This document shows, piece after piece, positions 1 to 8,548 of a stretch of 34,463 nucleotides of DNA. Positions within the stretch are counted from its first letter, which is position 1, and every line of letters starts with the position of its first letter. Source of the DNA: Candidatus Stahliibacteriota bacterium (lineage in GTDB: Bacteria; Hydrothermota; Tepidihabitantia; SM23-42); the NCBI GenBank assembly GCA_030602565.1, contig JAUVZL010000028.1, forward strand, positions 1 to 34,463, read 5' to 3'. A program made the position numbers and the translations under genes. The notes under the pieces were generated by a model. The model did not search any database. It worked only from the letters and a program-made list of their open reading frames with translations, and was not told the origin of the DNA.

Positions 1-483
1 CGGAGACGGGGAGAAAAGGAGACAATACAACCGTTATCGCGACTGGAAAGTCGCTCCCACCTTACATTGGGATTATTACTGCAGGGGAGGTTTCGAAACC
101 TCGATTGAAATACGCCTGCGGCATGGGTGAAATATAATACACGATATGTATGTTCTCGACAGGCTCGAACCGTAACTCTTTACTCTTCGAGTAAGTCCCA
201 CAGAAGGGGGACGCATCGAGAAGTTCCTTTATGATGTAGTCGCCTCTGCCTGAGGCAGACAGGTTTATCAGGCGGTCCGATTCATAGAGTTTCTATATCC
301 ATTACCCAAAATGAGAACTATTTGATGTTCGGAGTTCATTAGCTTGCTAATGTGTTGCCCTATGCGCCATTCCTCCATACAACTTGGCGGACAGGAAATG
401 TCGCAACTACGCTTCTTTACTGAATAGTGAAAGGGGTTTGGACTTTTCTAAGTCCAAACCCCCTAAATGGTTATTATTCGCTG
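1..483. repeat. Gene-free left edge made of mosaic palindromic repeats
   Basis: I see no credible gene here. The stretch holds several short dyads: GCGACT-GGAA-AGTCGC at 39-54, the 16-bp palindrome GAGGTTTCGAAACCTC at 87-102, and CTGCCTGAGGCAG at 246-258. Bases 149-231 form a unit running from TTCTCGACAGG to ATCGAGAAG that recurs at about 29724-29808. Bases 246-263 recur at 29621-29638. Bases about 335-420 recur inverted at 32889-33026. The block therefore looks like an accumulation of dispersed repeats rather than a decayed gene. Confidence 0.6.
433..462 (-). terminator. Hairpin after the subtilisin-like gene
   Basis: A perfect 13-bp stem (GGGGTTTGGACTT paired with AAGTCCAAACCCC) closes a 4-nt loop 21 bp past the stop codon of the minus-strand protease gene. 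On that strand only three T residues follow the stem, so it is a strong hairpin with a weak U-tract. It may act as an intrinsic terminator or as a 3' RNA-stabilising structure. Confidence 0.55.
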
Positions 484-3400
484 TTAGCGTATGAGAATGA
501 GTTTATTCGTTACCGCGTTTTTACCAACCTCTATTCTGCCAAAGTATATACCAGCAGCAAGTTTTCGACCTTTATCATCGCAGCCTGTCCACGTGACTGA
601 GAATTGACCGGCATCTTGATATTCATCAATGAACGTTTTAACCTTCTGACCACAGACGTCGTAGATCGTGAAATTCACATCTTGTGCATAGGGCAGAGTG
701 TAGTCAATTTGCACCGAAGTCCTGAATGGATTAGGTAATATTGATAAGAAATTAGCATTAGCTCCTGGTGTCAGATCTTCATCTTCTTCAATGCCAATTG
801 TTGCCATAAGCAGAATCACGGGTACTCGTTCAGGATTATCATCAACCACAGTATTAGACCACACAAGCAGAGTATCGTAATGGTATGAGCCCTGTCCGTA
901 ACCTAATCCTGTGGTATCGACACTGACAATTACGGCAACCGAATCATCAATTGGCACATTAAACTCGGTTGGTGTAATACCAATTATCCACGGCTCGTTT
1001 TCATCCTGTGTAATACCCGTAACCTCAAGCATGCCGGTGGCACTCTCCTGATTTATTATCCACACGTTTTTGGCTCTATATCCTTCGGATATTGCATTTA
1101 CTGCCATGAGCGCATCAATCCTCCCTGCACCAGATAGATTATCTCGACCCGGGATTTCAATGTCAATAACTCCATATTCCTGGATTATACTATCAATTTG
1201 CCTTGGCAATAAACTTGGCTCTTTCTCTAACATTAAAGCGATCGTACCAGCAAGGTGCGGCTGAGAAAAAGAGGTACCATCACCTGAGACGTATCCATTA
1301 ATATCTGAGTAGTCGAGCGATTTTATAGTCACTCCTGGTGCAGCAACATCAGGCTTCATAAGACCTGGCTCAGGATTCCATGGATAATCGTTCCACGTAC
1401 CAGTGTCCCATTCAGTAGGACCATAACTTGACCAGTAAGCAACATCGTCTGATATATCAGTTGCGCCGATTGCAATTGACGCACTATTGCCACCATTTGG
1501 TGCATAATATGGTCCTGGACAATCTGCCGGCGAATTAATATCCCGGGGTACAGCATAGTGCCCGCCCGCACCATCTCCATTACCTGCAGCATTACACCAG
1601 ACAATGCCTGCTGCATATATTGTGTTGGACTGACCCCGACACCAGTTCTTTATAGTATTATCCGGATAAGGCCAGCCGATCGAGCAACTGAGTAAATCTG
1701 CACCATTGGATATGGCGTACGCGATAGCATTCCCCATCTCCGTGCTAGTACCTGGATATATTCTGAGCGCCATTATCTGGGCATCAGGTGCGACACCGGT
1801 CTGTGAACCACTCGTGCCGTCGCCTGCGACAATACCTGCGGTCATCGTTCCATGACCATTAATATCCATGGGATCAGGGTCATCATCTACAAAATCATAG
1901 CCTAAACCGCTCCACATGTGATCTGCAAGATCAAGGTGATTGTAATTCACACCCGAATCCATATGCCCGACAACTATACCAGCACCAGTATAACCAAGCC
2001 CCCATACCTGATCAGCATTAATCTTGGCAACACCCCAGCATATCTCACGACCGTCTTCAGCAATGAAATCTACGTGTTTGTATATTGGCTTTTCAGTGTT
2101 TTCAACGCCAATAAGTTGTAATGGTTCTGAATACCCGATTCCCCAGATATCATTTCTTTGAGCAATTCCTTTTATGACTTCGGGTTTAGCCTTCAAGCAA
2201 ATCGTATTCGTGGTCCATTGTGACACAATATCCAATACTTTACCTTCATTCTCTTTTTGTCTTAAATAGGAAAGGAGTGCTTTTTGGTCTTCATCTGCAA
2301 GTTGCTGACATTCAGTAATTACAAACTGTCTTCTGTCAGATTTGGACATCTGTTCAGCGCGTGGAATCAACCAGTCATAGTTCATTTGTTTCGCAAGCAT
2401 CACAAAAACCGGGATCTGCTCATCTGGTGATGATTCTGCTATTATATCAGTAAGTTTTTCATCTATTGGCATTTCACTGTGGTGTAACACATACTTTTCC
2501 GAGGAAATATCACCCCAGAAAGACCAATCATAATTAAAGAAAATGATTGACGGTCGATGTGTAATATCACCCTGACCTGCATTTTTTCCTGAAGTATAGA
2601 TTTCAATACCATCGGTTCCAGAATTGCGGGTATCCTCCCACGCGGCAAGCCAGTATCCAGAAGCATAAAGCAGAGCAACCGCATGGTAATCTCTATATAC
2701 AGTACCATTTTCATCGACTAATTCAGGATCGTTCAACCAGGTAATACCATTATCAGGTGAATAATTGAATTGCACGCGCGAATTATCGTATATATAATCA
2801 ACCCCGATTGTCTGTCCATCGCCATATAATCTGGGGAATATTTCATTCGCAGTATTATTGGTTAAATCAACAATACTCGACCAGTTTTCTCCATAGTCAG
2901 TGGAGTAATTAAACATTATATCATTATCACCACCACCAACATCTGCCTGGTAGGCGATATATGCATAGCCCTGTGAAGCGAATACTGAAGGGTATCGGTC
3001 ATCAGCAGGATTGCCTGTACCCCAGCCGTATAATCCGCCCGAACCATTAAGTGTATCCAAATAACATACGACATCCCAATCACTGCCCGCAGCGTCGTAA
3101 TACTCAATGCCATGAATAAATATTGTATCATTGCCGACAATATCGACACTAATCGATGCCTTCTCAGGATCACCGCCTGAGGGAGTAAAACTCAGACCAT
3201 AATATGCAGTCGAATCGTGCGAGAAAAGACAAAATATTTCCGGTGTTGCAGCGTCAAGATATTGCGCTATGACGAATTCATTGCCATTTCCCCATGTGAC
3301 GACTTCAGGATAAGCAAAATCAGGTATGGCAAAATAGGTAACACCATAAAGATTATCAGGATCATTATATCCGCCAATGTTTGATCGCATGAATCCCGGT

Positions 3401-3894
3401 GCATTTGTTATAGCATCAGGCGGGTTGTCCTTGGTATATGTTCCCCAAATCCAAATTTTCCCATCATCCGTAATGGCAATTTCTGGGTAACGTAGTTCAA
3501 GATTTGAACTCGAATAATAACCATAAACACGATTATCCCATGTAGCACCGTTATCTGTACTGGTAGCGAGCCCCCAGCCATATCGGCCAGTGCTTATAAT
3601 CGTTTCATAACAGACATAGATCCTACCAGTCGCATCTTCTGCCATTGAAAGTAATTGATCATCCAAATCAAAGCCATCCTCAATACGCACATCTGTGCTC
3701 CACGGAGCATCGCGACCATAATCTAACCACGGTGGGTAATTTGTAATGCCGGTGTAAACGCATTCGGCCTTGATTTCTATTGTCGCTGGTAAAACTTCTC
3801 TGTGTATTGCTGACGCAGGAATGTGAGCTGGTATCATCTCAGCAGCAAAAGCGATTGCCACCAGGCAAACCATCAATATAAATATTTTCTTCAT
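484..3894 (-). CDS. Secreted subtilisin-like serine protease (S8) with N-terminal Asp-box region and C-terminal sorting domain
   Basis: The product is a predicted 1136-residue exported peptidase. Residues 1-18 form a signal peptide (MKKIFILMVCLVAIAFAA). Residues about 45-440 carry three sialidase-type Asp boxes (STDNGATW, STDYGENW, SPDNGITW), suggesting a beta-propeller. Residues about 470-595 resemble a protease propeptide. The S8 domain (about 625-935) shows all catalytic motifs: Asp646 in MDSG, His681 in GHGTMTAG, Asn772 in AAGN and Ser875 in GTSFSQPH. Residues about 1050-1136 form a FlgD-like sorting tail (LPNPF ... GIYFGRIEV ... LILIR). I chose the ATG at 3894 because AGGAGG lies just upstream; an ATG 21 bp earlier would lengthen the leader and has no such site. 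It stands alone, with its own promoter at 4056-4083. The family call is firm; the substrate is unknown. Confidence 0.93.
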   Translation of the reverse strand: MKKIFILMVCLVAIAFAAEMIPAHIPASAIHREVLPATIEIKAECVYTGITNYPPWLDYGRDAPWSTDVRIEDGFDLDDQLLSMAEDATGRIYVCYETIISTGRYGWGLATSTDNGATWDNRVYGYYSSSNLELRYPEIAITDDGKIWIWGTYTKDNPPDAITNAPGFMRSNIGGYNDPDNLYGVTYFAIPDFAYPEVVTWGNGNEFVIAQYLDAATPEIFCLFSHDSTAYYGLSFTPSGGDPEKASISVDIVGNDTIFIHGIEYYDAAGSDWDVVCYLDTLNGSGGLYGWGTGNPADDRYPSVFASQGYAYIAYQADVGGGDNDIMFNYSTDYGENWSSIVDLTNNTANEIFPRLYGDGQTIGVDYIYDNSRVQFNYSPDNGITWLNDPELVDENGTVYRDYHAVALLYASGYWLAAWEDTRNSGTDGIEIYTSGKNAGQGDITHRPSIIFFNYDWSFWGDISSEKYVLHHSEMPIDEKLTDIIAESSPDEQIPVFVMLAKQMNYDWLIPRAEQMSKSDRRQFVITECQQLADEDQKALLSYLRQKENEGKVLDIVSQWTTNTICLKAKPEVIKGIAQRNDIWGIGYSEPLQLIGVENTEKPIYKHVDFIAEDGREICWGVAKINADQVWGLGYTGAGIVVGHMDSGVNYNHLDLADHMWSGLGYDFVDDDPDPMDINGHGTMTAGIVAGDGTSGSQTGVAPDAQIMALRIYPGTSTEMGNAIAYAISNGADLLSCSIGWPYPDNTIKNWCRGQSNTIYAAGIVWCNAAGNGDGAGGHYAVPRDINSPADCPGPYYAPNGGNSASIAIGATDISDDVAYWSSYGPTEWDTGTWNDYPWNPEPGLMKPDVAAPGVTIKSLDYSDINGYVSGDGTSFSQPHLAGTIALMLEKEPSLLPRQIDSIIQEYGVIDIEIPGRDNLSGAGRIDALMAVNAISEGYRAKNVWIINQESATGMLEVTGITQDENEPWIIGITPTEFNVPIDDSVAVIVSVDTTGLGYGQGSYHYDTLLVWSNTVVDDNPERVPVILLMATIGIEEDEDLTPGANANFLSILPNPFRTSVQIDYTLPYAQDVNFTIYDVCGQKVKTFIDEYQDAGQFSVTWTGCDDKGRKLAAGIYFGRIEVGKNAVTNKLILIR

Positions 3895-3952
3895 ACCTTC
3901 CTCCTTCCTCATCACTCCAGATATTCCTCTTGATTAGTTCTGAAGTAAGGAA

Positions 3953-4024
3953 TTATCCAGAGCAAATCAACCCTATAAACTGGTTCATTGATATAATGAA
4001 CTCTTTATTGCTAACGTCTACCAA
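3953..4024 (-). other. Possible 23-codon leader ORF in the protease mRNA
   Basis: Within the predicted 5' leader of the protease gene the minus strand carries AGAAAGGAGGTGAT (4033-4046), an unusually complete complement of a typical 16S rRNA 3' end. A TTG at 4024 opens a 23-codon frame that closes with TAA at 3953. The spacing from GGAGG to TTG is 12 nt, longer than ideal. A GTTCAT/ATGAAC hairpin lies inside the frame. It could be a leader peptide or ribosome standby site, or simply chance. Confidence 0.2.
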
Positions 4025-4055
4025 ATCAGCGCATCACCTCCTTTCTTAATACCAT

Positions 4056-4083
4056 ATTTTAGTCAACCCACTGACAATGTCAA
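4056..4083 (-). promoter_or_regulatory. Sigma-70-type promoter of the protease gene
   Basis: On the minus strand TTGACA (4083-4078), a 16-bp spacer and TAAAAT (4061-4056) match the spacing of the other promoters in this window. The predicted start near 4050 leaves a leader of about 155 nt before the protease ATG, unlike the leaderless genes nearby. Confidence 0.6.
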
Positions 4084-4173
4084 TGGTTAGACTTAAGGCT
4101 AAATTATTAAAATCTCCTTAAACGAACCTGGTAGATTATAATAAATTCTGATAACCTGTCAAGGGGGAAGGGG

Positions 4174-4250
4174 CAGAAACTTGGACAGATTGTTTAATAG
4201 ATATTTTAGGAAACCCTCACCCTTACCCTCTCCCTTAAAAAGGGAGAGGG
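4174..4250. repeat. Dispersed repeat with CCCTCACCC / GGGAGAGGG hairpin
   Basis: This unit begins CAGAAACTTGGACAGATTG, runs through TTTTAGGAAACCCTCACCC and ends in a CTCCCTT/AAGGGAG stem. It recurs in inverted orientation at 24728-24802 with few differences. A shorter relative (CTTGGACA, then a CCTCTCCC/GGGAGAGG stem) lies at 34330-34400. The gene-free interval 4251-4521 continues with related G/C-rich dyads, including ATTTCACCC ... GGGTGAAT stems. I see no coding signal there. Confidence 0.75.
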
Positions 4251-4521
4251 GTGTATTAATTGGTCACTTTCCTCTCCTCTTAAAAAGGGAGAGGGAACTT
4301 TGATTGTTGCTCACTTCGATTACACTCAGTACTAACAGAACAGGCAATTATTATTTCACCCTCCCCTTTACCCCGTGAAATACAACGTTTTTGACGGTAA
4401 TAAGACTGAAAGATCAGTAGCGAACATAGTAATGGAGTTATCAAGTTTCAATCAGTATTATTTCACAGGGTGAATCCCCTCCCTTCAAGGGAGGGGAATA
4501 GTTTGATTTGTGTCCCTCTTA

Positions 4522-4642
4522 TCAACCCCCACACCTAATTCTTGATTTGGTTAACGTAATCAGTCAGAGCTTCTGATGGTACAACACGTATTACTAATGA
4601 TATTCCAAAAACATGTTTCAAACAATTAGGTGTGGGGGTTGA
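4522..4642 (+). repeat. 121-bp terminal-inverted-repeat element, copy 1
   Basis: The element is bounded by perfect 19-bp inverted ends, TCAACCCCCACACCTAATT at the left and its reverse complement at the right (4624-4642). A second copy at 26209-26329 is the same length and differs at about 5 positions. A diverged inverted copy lies at 32172-32287. There is no ORF inside, so it is a non-autonomous, MITE/REP-like element. Its right end supplies the -35 box of the hsp20 promoter. Confidence 0.88.
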
Positions 4643-4666
4643 CACACCTAATTTTTAGCATATAAT
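4639..4666 (+). promoter_or_regulatory. hsp20-lon operon promoter (leaderless, -35 from repeat)
   Basis: TTGACA (4639-4644), a 16-bp spacer and TATAAT (4661-4666) form a perfect consensus. Only 5 bp separate the -10 box from the ATG at 4672, so transcription should start at or next to the start codon. The first five bases of the -35 box lie at or within the right end of the 121-bp repeat. No CIRCE inverted repeat or other heat-shock operator was seen. Confidence 0.8.
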
Positions 4667-4671
4667 CGCAT

Positions 4672-5100
4672 ATGAAGCGGTCTCAGTCTGATTGTGATGT
4701 CGATACTTTGCATATTATCTTTGATCACATTCAGAATGCTGATGACCCGGATGCGTTTACCCCAGATTTTATCAATTGGCAACCGCTGTATGATCTATAC
4801 GTTACACAAGGTGAAATGGTCGTTACCATTGAAATCGCCGGCCTTAAACCAAAAGATTTTTTAATATATGCAGCAGCCAACTACCTTATAATCGATGGTA
4901 TAAGGAAATCACACGAGCTTTTAACCAAGGAATCCTGTAAATTTCATAATATTGAAATCCCTTATGGTCGCTTTAACCGAAAAATAGATTTCCCTGTGCC
5001 CGTAGAAGCAAAGCAGTACCAGTACAACATAGACAATGGCATGCTGACCTTGCGGTTCCCACTGGAAAAAGAAAGGATAATCCCCATTGAAGATGGTTGA
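4672..5100 (+). CDS. Small heat-shock protein, Hsp20/alpha-crystallin family
   Basis: The 142-residue product is a predicted ATP-independent cytoplasmic holdase. The alpha-crystallin domain spans about residues 37-135: the opening strands read WQPLYDLYVTQGEMVVTIEI followed by AGLKPKDF, YGRFNRKIDFPVPV lies in the middle, and NGMLTLRFP matches the conserved GxL strand. The tail contains an IxI-like segment (IIPI) that in this family docks subunits into oligomers. The start has no Shine-Dalgarno site, which fits the leaderless promoter directly upstream. It lies 14 bp before lon, so the operon pairs a chaperone that holds unfolded proteins with a protease that degrades them. Confidence 0.92.
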   Translation: MKRSQSDCDVDTLHIIFDHIQNADDPDAFTPDFINWQPLYDLYVTQGEMVVTIEIAGLKPKDFLIYAAANYLIIDGIRKSHELLTKESCKFHNIEIPYGRFNRKIDFPVPVEAKQYQYNIDNGMLTLRFPLEKERIIPIEDG

Positions 5101-5114
5101 GGAGGAAAAAAAGA

Positions 5115-7475
5115 ATGGCTGATCAATTGGTACCGATACCTGGCGAATTAGGCATAATCCCGATCAAAGGCGGGGTAGTCTTCCCCGAGCAAATCGTGCC
5201 GCTCATTATCCATACTCAGAAACTCGCCAAACTGATTGATGAAATAGTAACGACAAACAAACTCGCCGGTGCCCTGACTCAACGCGACCCTGAAGTCGAA
5301 GAGCCTACACCTCACCAGGTATACGATGTCGGGTGCGTCATTCAAATCAACAAAATGCTGCGCTTTCCCGATGGGACAATCAGACTGCTCATCAAAGGGT
5401 TGAAGCGCTTCAAGGTAACGGACTTTGTACAAACCCAACCATACTTAAAAACGAAAATCAAGGTGATTACTGGTAAATATAAGAAAACCATGGCCGTTGA
5501 CGCAATGATGCGTAACGCGGTAACGATGTTCCAAAAGCTCGTCTCGTTAGCGCCATACCTGCCTGACGAACTCGGTGCTATTGTCTTGAATATCGATGAT
5601 CCAGACCGGCTCGCGGATTTTGTAACCCACTACACTAACTTTGATTTCAAAGCGAAACAAAATCTATTGGAAACCTATGATCCTAAAGAGCGTTTTTCAA
5701 AACTCATCCCGGCGCTCCAAAAAGAGATAAGTGTATTAGAACTTGGCGACAAGATACGTTCTGAAGTTAAGACTGAATTGGACAAGGGACAGCGTGAATT
5801 CTATTTGCGAGAACAACTAAAGGCGATTCAGAAAGAACTCGGCGAGGGTGACGACCGCACACGGGAAATTGAAGAATTACGTAAGAAGATACGCGACGCA
5901 AAAATGCCTGAGCAAACTATGAAAGTAGCGATGAAGGAACTCGACCGGCTCTCAAGGATACCGTCTCAGGCGGCTGAGTATACAGTGGCACGGACCTATA
6001 TTGACTGGTTGATAGCAATCCCCTGGTCAAAATCTACCAAGGATAACCTTGCTATAAAAAGATCGCAGACAATTCTTGACCAAGACCACTATGATCTTGA
6101 AAAAGTGAAGGAAAGAATCCTTGAATACCTTGCCGTGAAAAAACTAAAACCAGATGCCAAGGGGACGATCCTGTGCTTTATCGGACCACCAGGCGTTGGC
6201 AAAACCTCGCTCGGCAGATCTATTGCTCGCGCCCTGGGCAGGAAGTTTGTCAGGATTTCACTGGGTGGTATCAGAGATGAAGCAGAGGTTAGAGGACATC
6301 GAAGAACCTATGTTGGAGCTTTGCCTGGTCGCATTATCCAATCCCTCAAGACCTGCGGCACAAATAACCCGGTATTTATGCTTGATGAAATCGATAAAGT
6401 CGGCACTGATTTTCGAAGTGACCCCTCTTCCGCACTGCTCGAGGTGCTCGATCCAGAACAGAATAATAGTTTCTCAGACCACTACTTAGAAGTACCTTTT
6501 GATTTATCTAATGTCATGTTTATTGCCACGGGTAATGTTATCGACCCGGTAATACCTGCGCTTAAAGACCGCATGGAGATTCTTGAACTACCCGGCTATA
6601 TCCTCGAGGAAAAAATGGAGATAGCAAAACGGTATTTAATACCGAGGCGCATTATAGAAAGTGGCCTCAACTCAGAGAATATTACGATCGATGAACAGGC
6701 ATTAAAAAGTATAATAAATGATTACACAAAAGAAGCCGGGGTCAGAAATCTTGAGCGCATGATCGGTTCGATTTGTCGCAAGGTCGCGAAACGCTTTGCA
6801 AGCGGCAAACGCAAGTCGGTTAAAATAACCCGGCATAACCTCGCCAAATTCCTTGGACCGCCAAAGACCTATTCTGAAGTCGCCGCACGCAAAGGAGAAA
6901 TCGGTGTGGCAACCGGGCTTGCCTGGACCCCCTATGGTGGCGAGATTCTATTTGTCGAGTCAATCAAGATGAAGGGCGCCAAGGAGTTAATCCTTACCGG
7001 TCTCCTGGGTGATGTTATGAAAGAGTCTTGCCAAGCCGCGCTGTCTTACTTGAAGACAAAATTGACTTCATGGAAAATCAGCGATGATATCCTCAAACAA
7101 ACCGACGTACACATACATATACCATCTGGCGCCATACCTAAAGACGGTCCCTCAGCCGGCTTGGCCGTGATCATGTCCTTGTCATCGCTAATACGAAACC
7201 AAACAATCGCCCCCAAAATTGCCTTTTCAGGTGAAATTACGCTCGCCGGACGAGTCCTTCCAGTAGGTGGCATTAAGGAAAAGGTAATCGCTGCAAAACG
7301 GGCTGGCATCACTCACATTTTCCTGCCCAAAAACAACGAAAAGGATTTGGAAGAAATCCCCAAACACGTAAGAGCCGGGTTATCATTTCAATTTGTCTCA
7401 AGTATTGAACAGGCGCTACAACTTGTCTTTTCAAAAAACACCAGGAACTTAAAGAGACAGAAAAGAAGAAAATGA
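5115..7475 (+). CDS. lon: ATP-dependent Lon protease
   Basis: The 786-residue product has the full LonA layout. An N-terminal LON substrate-binding domain (about 5-200) starts LVPIPGELGIIPIKGGVVFP. A coiled-coil linker is followed by an AAA+ module with Walker A GPPGVGKT (357-364) and Walker B VFMLDEID. The C-terminal protease domain has the catalytic Ser680 in PKDGPSAG and the catalytic Lys in GGIKEK. It degrades misfolded and regulatory proteins in the cytoplasm. I chose the ATG at 5115 because GGAGG lies 9 bp upstream; an in-frame TTG at 5097 inside the hsp20 end is less likely. The stop overlaps the next ATG by 4 bp (ATGA). All catalytic residues are present, so it should be active. Confidence 0.97.
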   Translation: MADQLVPIPGELGIIPIKGGVVFPEQIVPLIIHTQKLAKLIDEIVTTNKLAGALTQRDPEVEEPTPHQVYDVGCVIQINKMLRFPDGTIRLLIKGLKRFKVTDFVQTQPYLKTKIKVITGKYKKTMAVDAMMRNAVTMFQKLVSLAPYLPDELGAIVLNIDDPDRLADFVTHYTNFDFKAKQNLLETYDPKERFSKLIPALQKEISVLELGDKIRSEVKTELDKGQREFYLREQLKAIQKELGEGDDRTREIEELRKKIRDAKMPEQTMKVAMKELDRLSRIPSQAAEYTVARTYIDWLIAIPWSKSTKDNLAIKRSQTILDQDHYDLEKVKERILEYLAVKKLKPDAKGTILCFIGPPGVGKTSLGRSIARALGRKFVRISLGGIRDEAEVRGHRRTYVGALPGRIIQSLKTCGTNNPVFMLDEIDKVGTDFRSDPSSALLEVLDPEQNNSFSDHYLEVPFDLSNVMFIATGNVIDPVIPALKDRMEILELPGYILEEKMEIAKRYLIPRRIIESGLNSENITIDEQALKSIINDYTKEAGVRNLERMIGSICRKVAKRFASGKRKSVKITRHNLAKFLGPPKTYSEVAARKGEIGVATGLAWTPYGGEILFVESIKMKGAKELILTGLLGDVMKESCQAALSYLKTKLTSWKISDDILKQTDVHIHIPSGAIPKDGPSAGLAVIMSLSSLIRNQTIAPKIAFSGEITLAGRVLPVGGIKEKVIAAKRAGITHIFLPKNNEKDLEEIPKHVRAGLSFQFVSSIEQALQLVFSKNTRNLKRQKRRK

Positions 7476-8548
7476 TATTATTTCTTCTCATGATGATCGA
7501 ATGGCAGGCCGTCAATAAAGCCTATAATGACTTTGAACAAGAACTTATAGTCTACTTCAGTATCTCAGACGATAACCTGAAATACGTCACTGACGATTCG
7601 ATATTTTACGCAGAATATGAGGTTCAAATAAAAATATTTAATAAACAAGGGAATCAACTGACCGGCGACTACTGGGAAGGGATTGTGTTTAAAAGCGACG
7701 AAGAGGTAAACGACTCACTAAAGATAATCATCCCGAAAACCAGCCGCTATTATGATCTGAAAATAATAGACTTCAATGCCGGACCAATCCTCAGTGTAAG
7801 CGAAAAGATTGTTCAGATAAACTATATCGGTAGTATAAAATGGGATATATTCGATAACACGCTATCAATAGTATTCTCGATAATCAACCCTGAAGGCGAA
7901 GCGATCAATATGAATTTCTCGATCGACGAGATTGAGCAGATGGTCAAAATAGAAAAAGGTGATTACGATGATACCGTGATTTTCTACATCGCGTCGCTGC
8001 CTAATGGCGACTACACGCTAAACATAAAAACCTACTCACCGCTAAGAATGATCGATGAAACAAAAATACCGATAAAGATAGCCAGACCATTTTATCTTGA
8101 TGAAACAACCTGGAATCTTAAAGTTAACCAGCTTGAATACATTGCAACAACCTCGGAAATTAGAAAGCTAAGGGATGCAAAAAAAAGAGCAAGAGATTCA
8201 CTGTGGCACGATGTCTGGAAAGAACATGACCCTACCCCTAATACTGAATATAACGAAAAAGAAGTCGAGTACTTCGAACGTATCCAGTATTGCGAAGAAC
8301 ACTTCTCCCACGGTGACAAAGGATGGCGCAGTGACCGCGCTCTTATCTACGTCAAATCAGGGAAACCAGATGAGATCACCCATTACCCCTACTACATCGC
8401 CTCGATAAACCCATACAAGCCGGCAGAGACCTTGTATGATTCATATGAGGTCTGGCATTATTACAAATTCAATAAAAAGTACGTCTTTGGCGATCGCTAC
8501 GGTTTTGGTGAGTTTATGCTTCTTAACCCGGATGGATCAAGTCTATGA
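7472..8548 (+). CDS. GWxTD domain-containing protein, first of two
   Basis: This 358-residue protein is recognised by its C-terminal GWxTD region (about 235-320). A charged KKRARDSLWHDVWKEHDPTP segment leads into GWRSDRALIYVKSGKPDEI, where Thr of GWxTD is replaced by Ser. The family is widespread in FCB-type bacteria and its function is unknown. A short hydrophobic start (MILFLLMMIEW) may be a weak signal sequence. Residues about 20-200 are beta-rich and unassigned. Translation is coupled to lon through an ATGA overlap, and to the next gene by another 4-bp overlap. The pairing with hsp20 and lon suggests a role in protein quality control or envelope stress, but this is inference from position only. 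Confidence 0.85.
   Translation: MILFLLMMIEWQAVNKAYNDFEQELIVYFSISDDNLKYVTDDSIFYAEYEVQIKIFNKQGNQLTGDYWEGIVFKSDEEVNDSLKIIIPKTSRYYDLKIIDFNAGPILSVSEKIVQINYIGSIKWDIFDNTLSIVFSIINPEGEAINMNFSIDEIEQMVKIEKGDYDDTVIFYIASLPNGDYTLNIKTYSPLRMIDETKIPIKIARPFYLDETTWNLKVNQLEYIATTSEIRKLRDAKKRARDSLWHDVWKEHDPTPNTEYNEKEVEYFERIQYCEEHFSHGDKGWRSDRALIYVKSGKPDEITHYPYYIASINPYKPAETLYDSYEVWHYYKFNKKYVFGDRYGFGEFMLLNPDGSSL

Noticed and set aside
3892-3915. Upstream ATG (3915) as the start of the subtilisin-like gene
   Set aside because: It would place seven charged residues before the signal peptide and use the real ribosome site as coding sequence.
4340-4642. Possible CRISPR array or riboswitch in the interval before hsp20
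   Set aside because: The repeats are inverted, of different families and irregularly spaced, with no repeat-spacer periodicity and no recognisable aptamer core.
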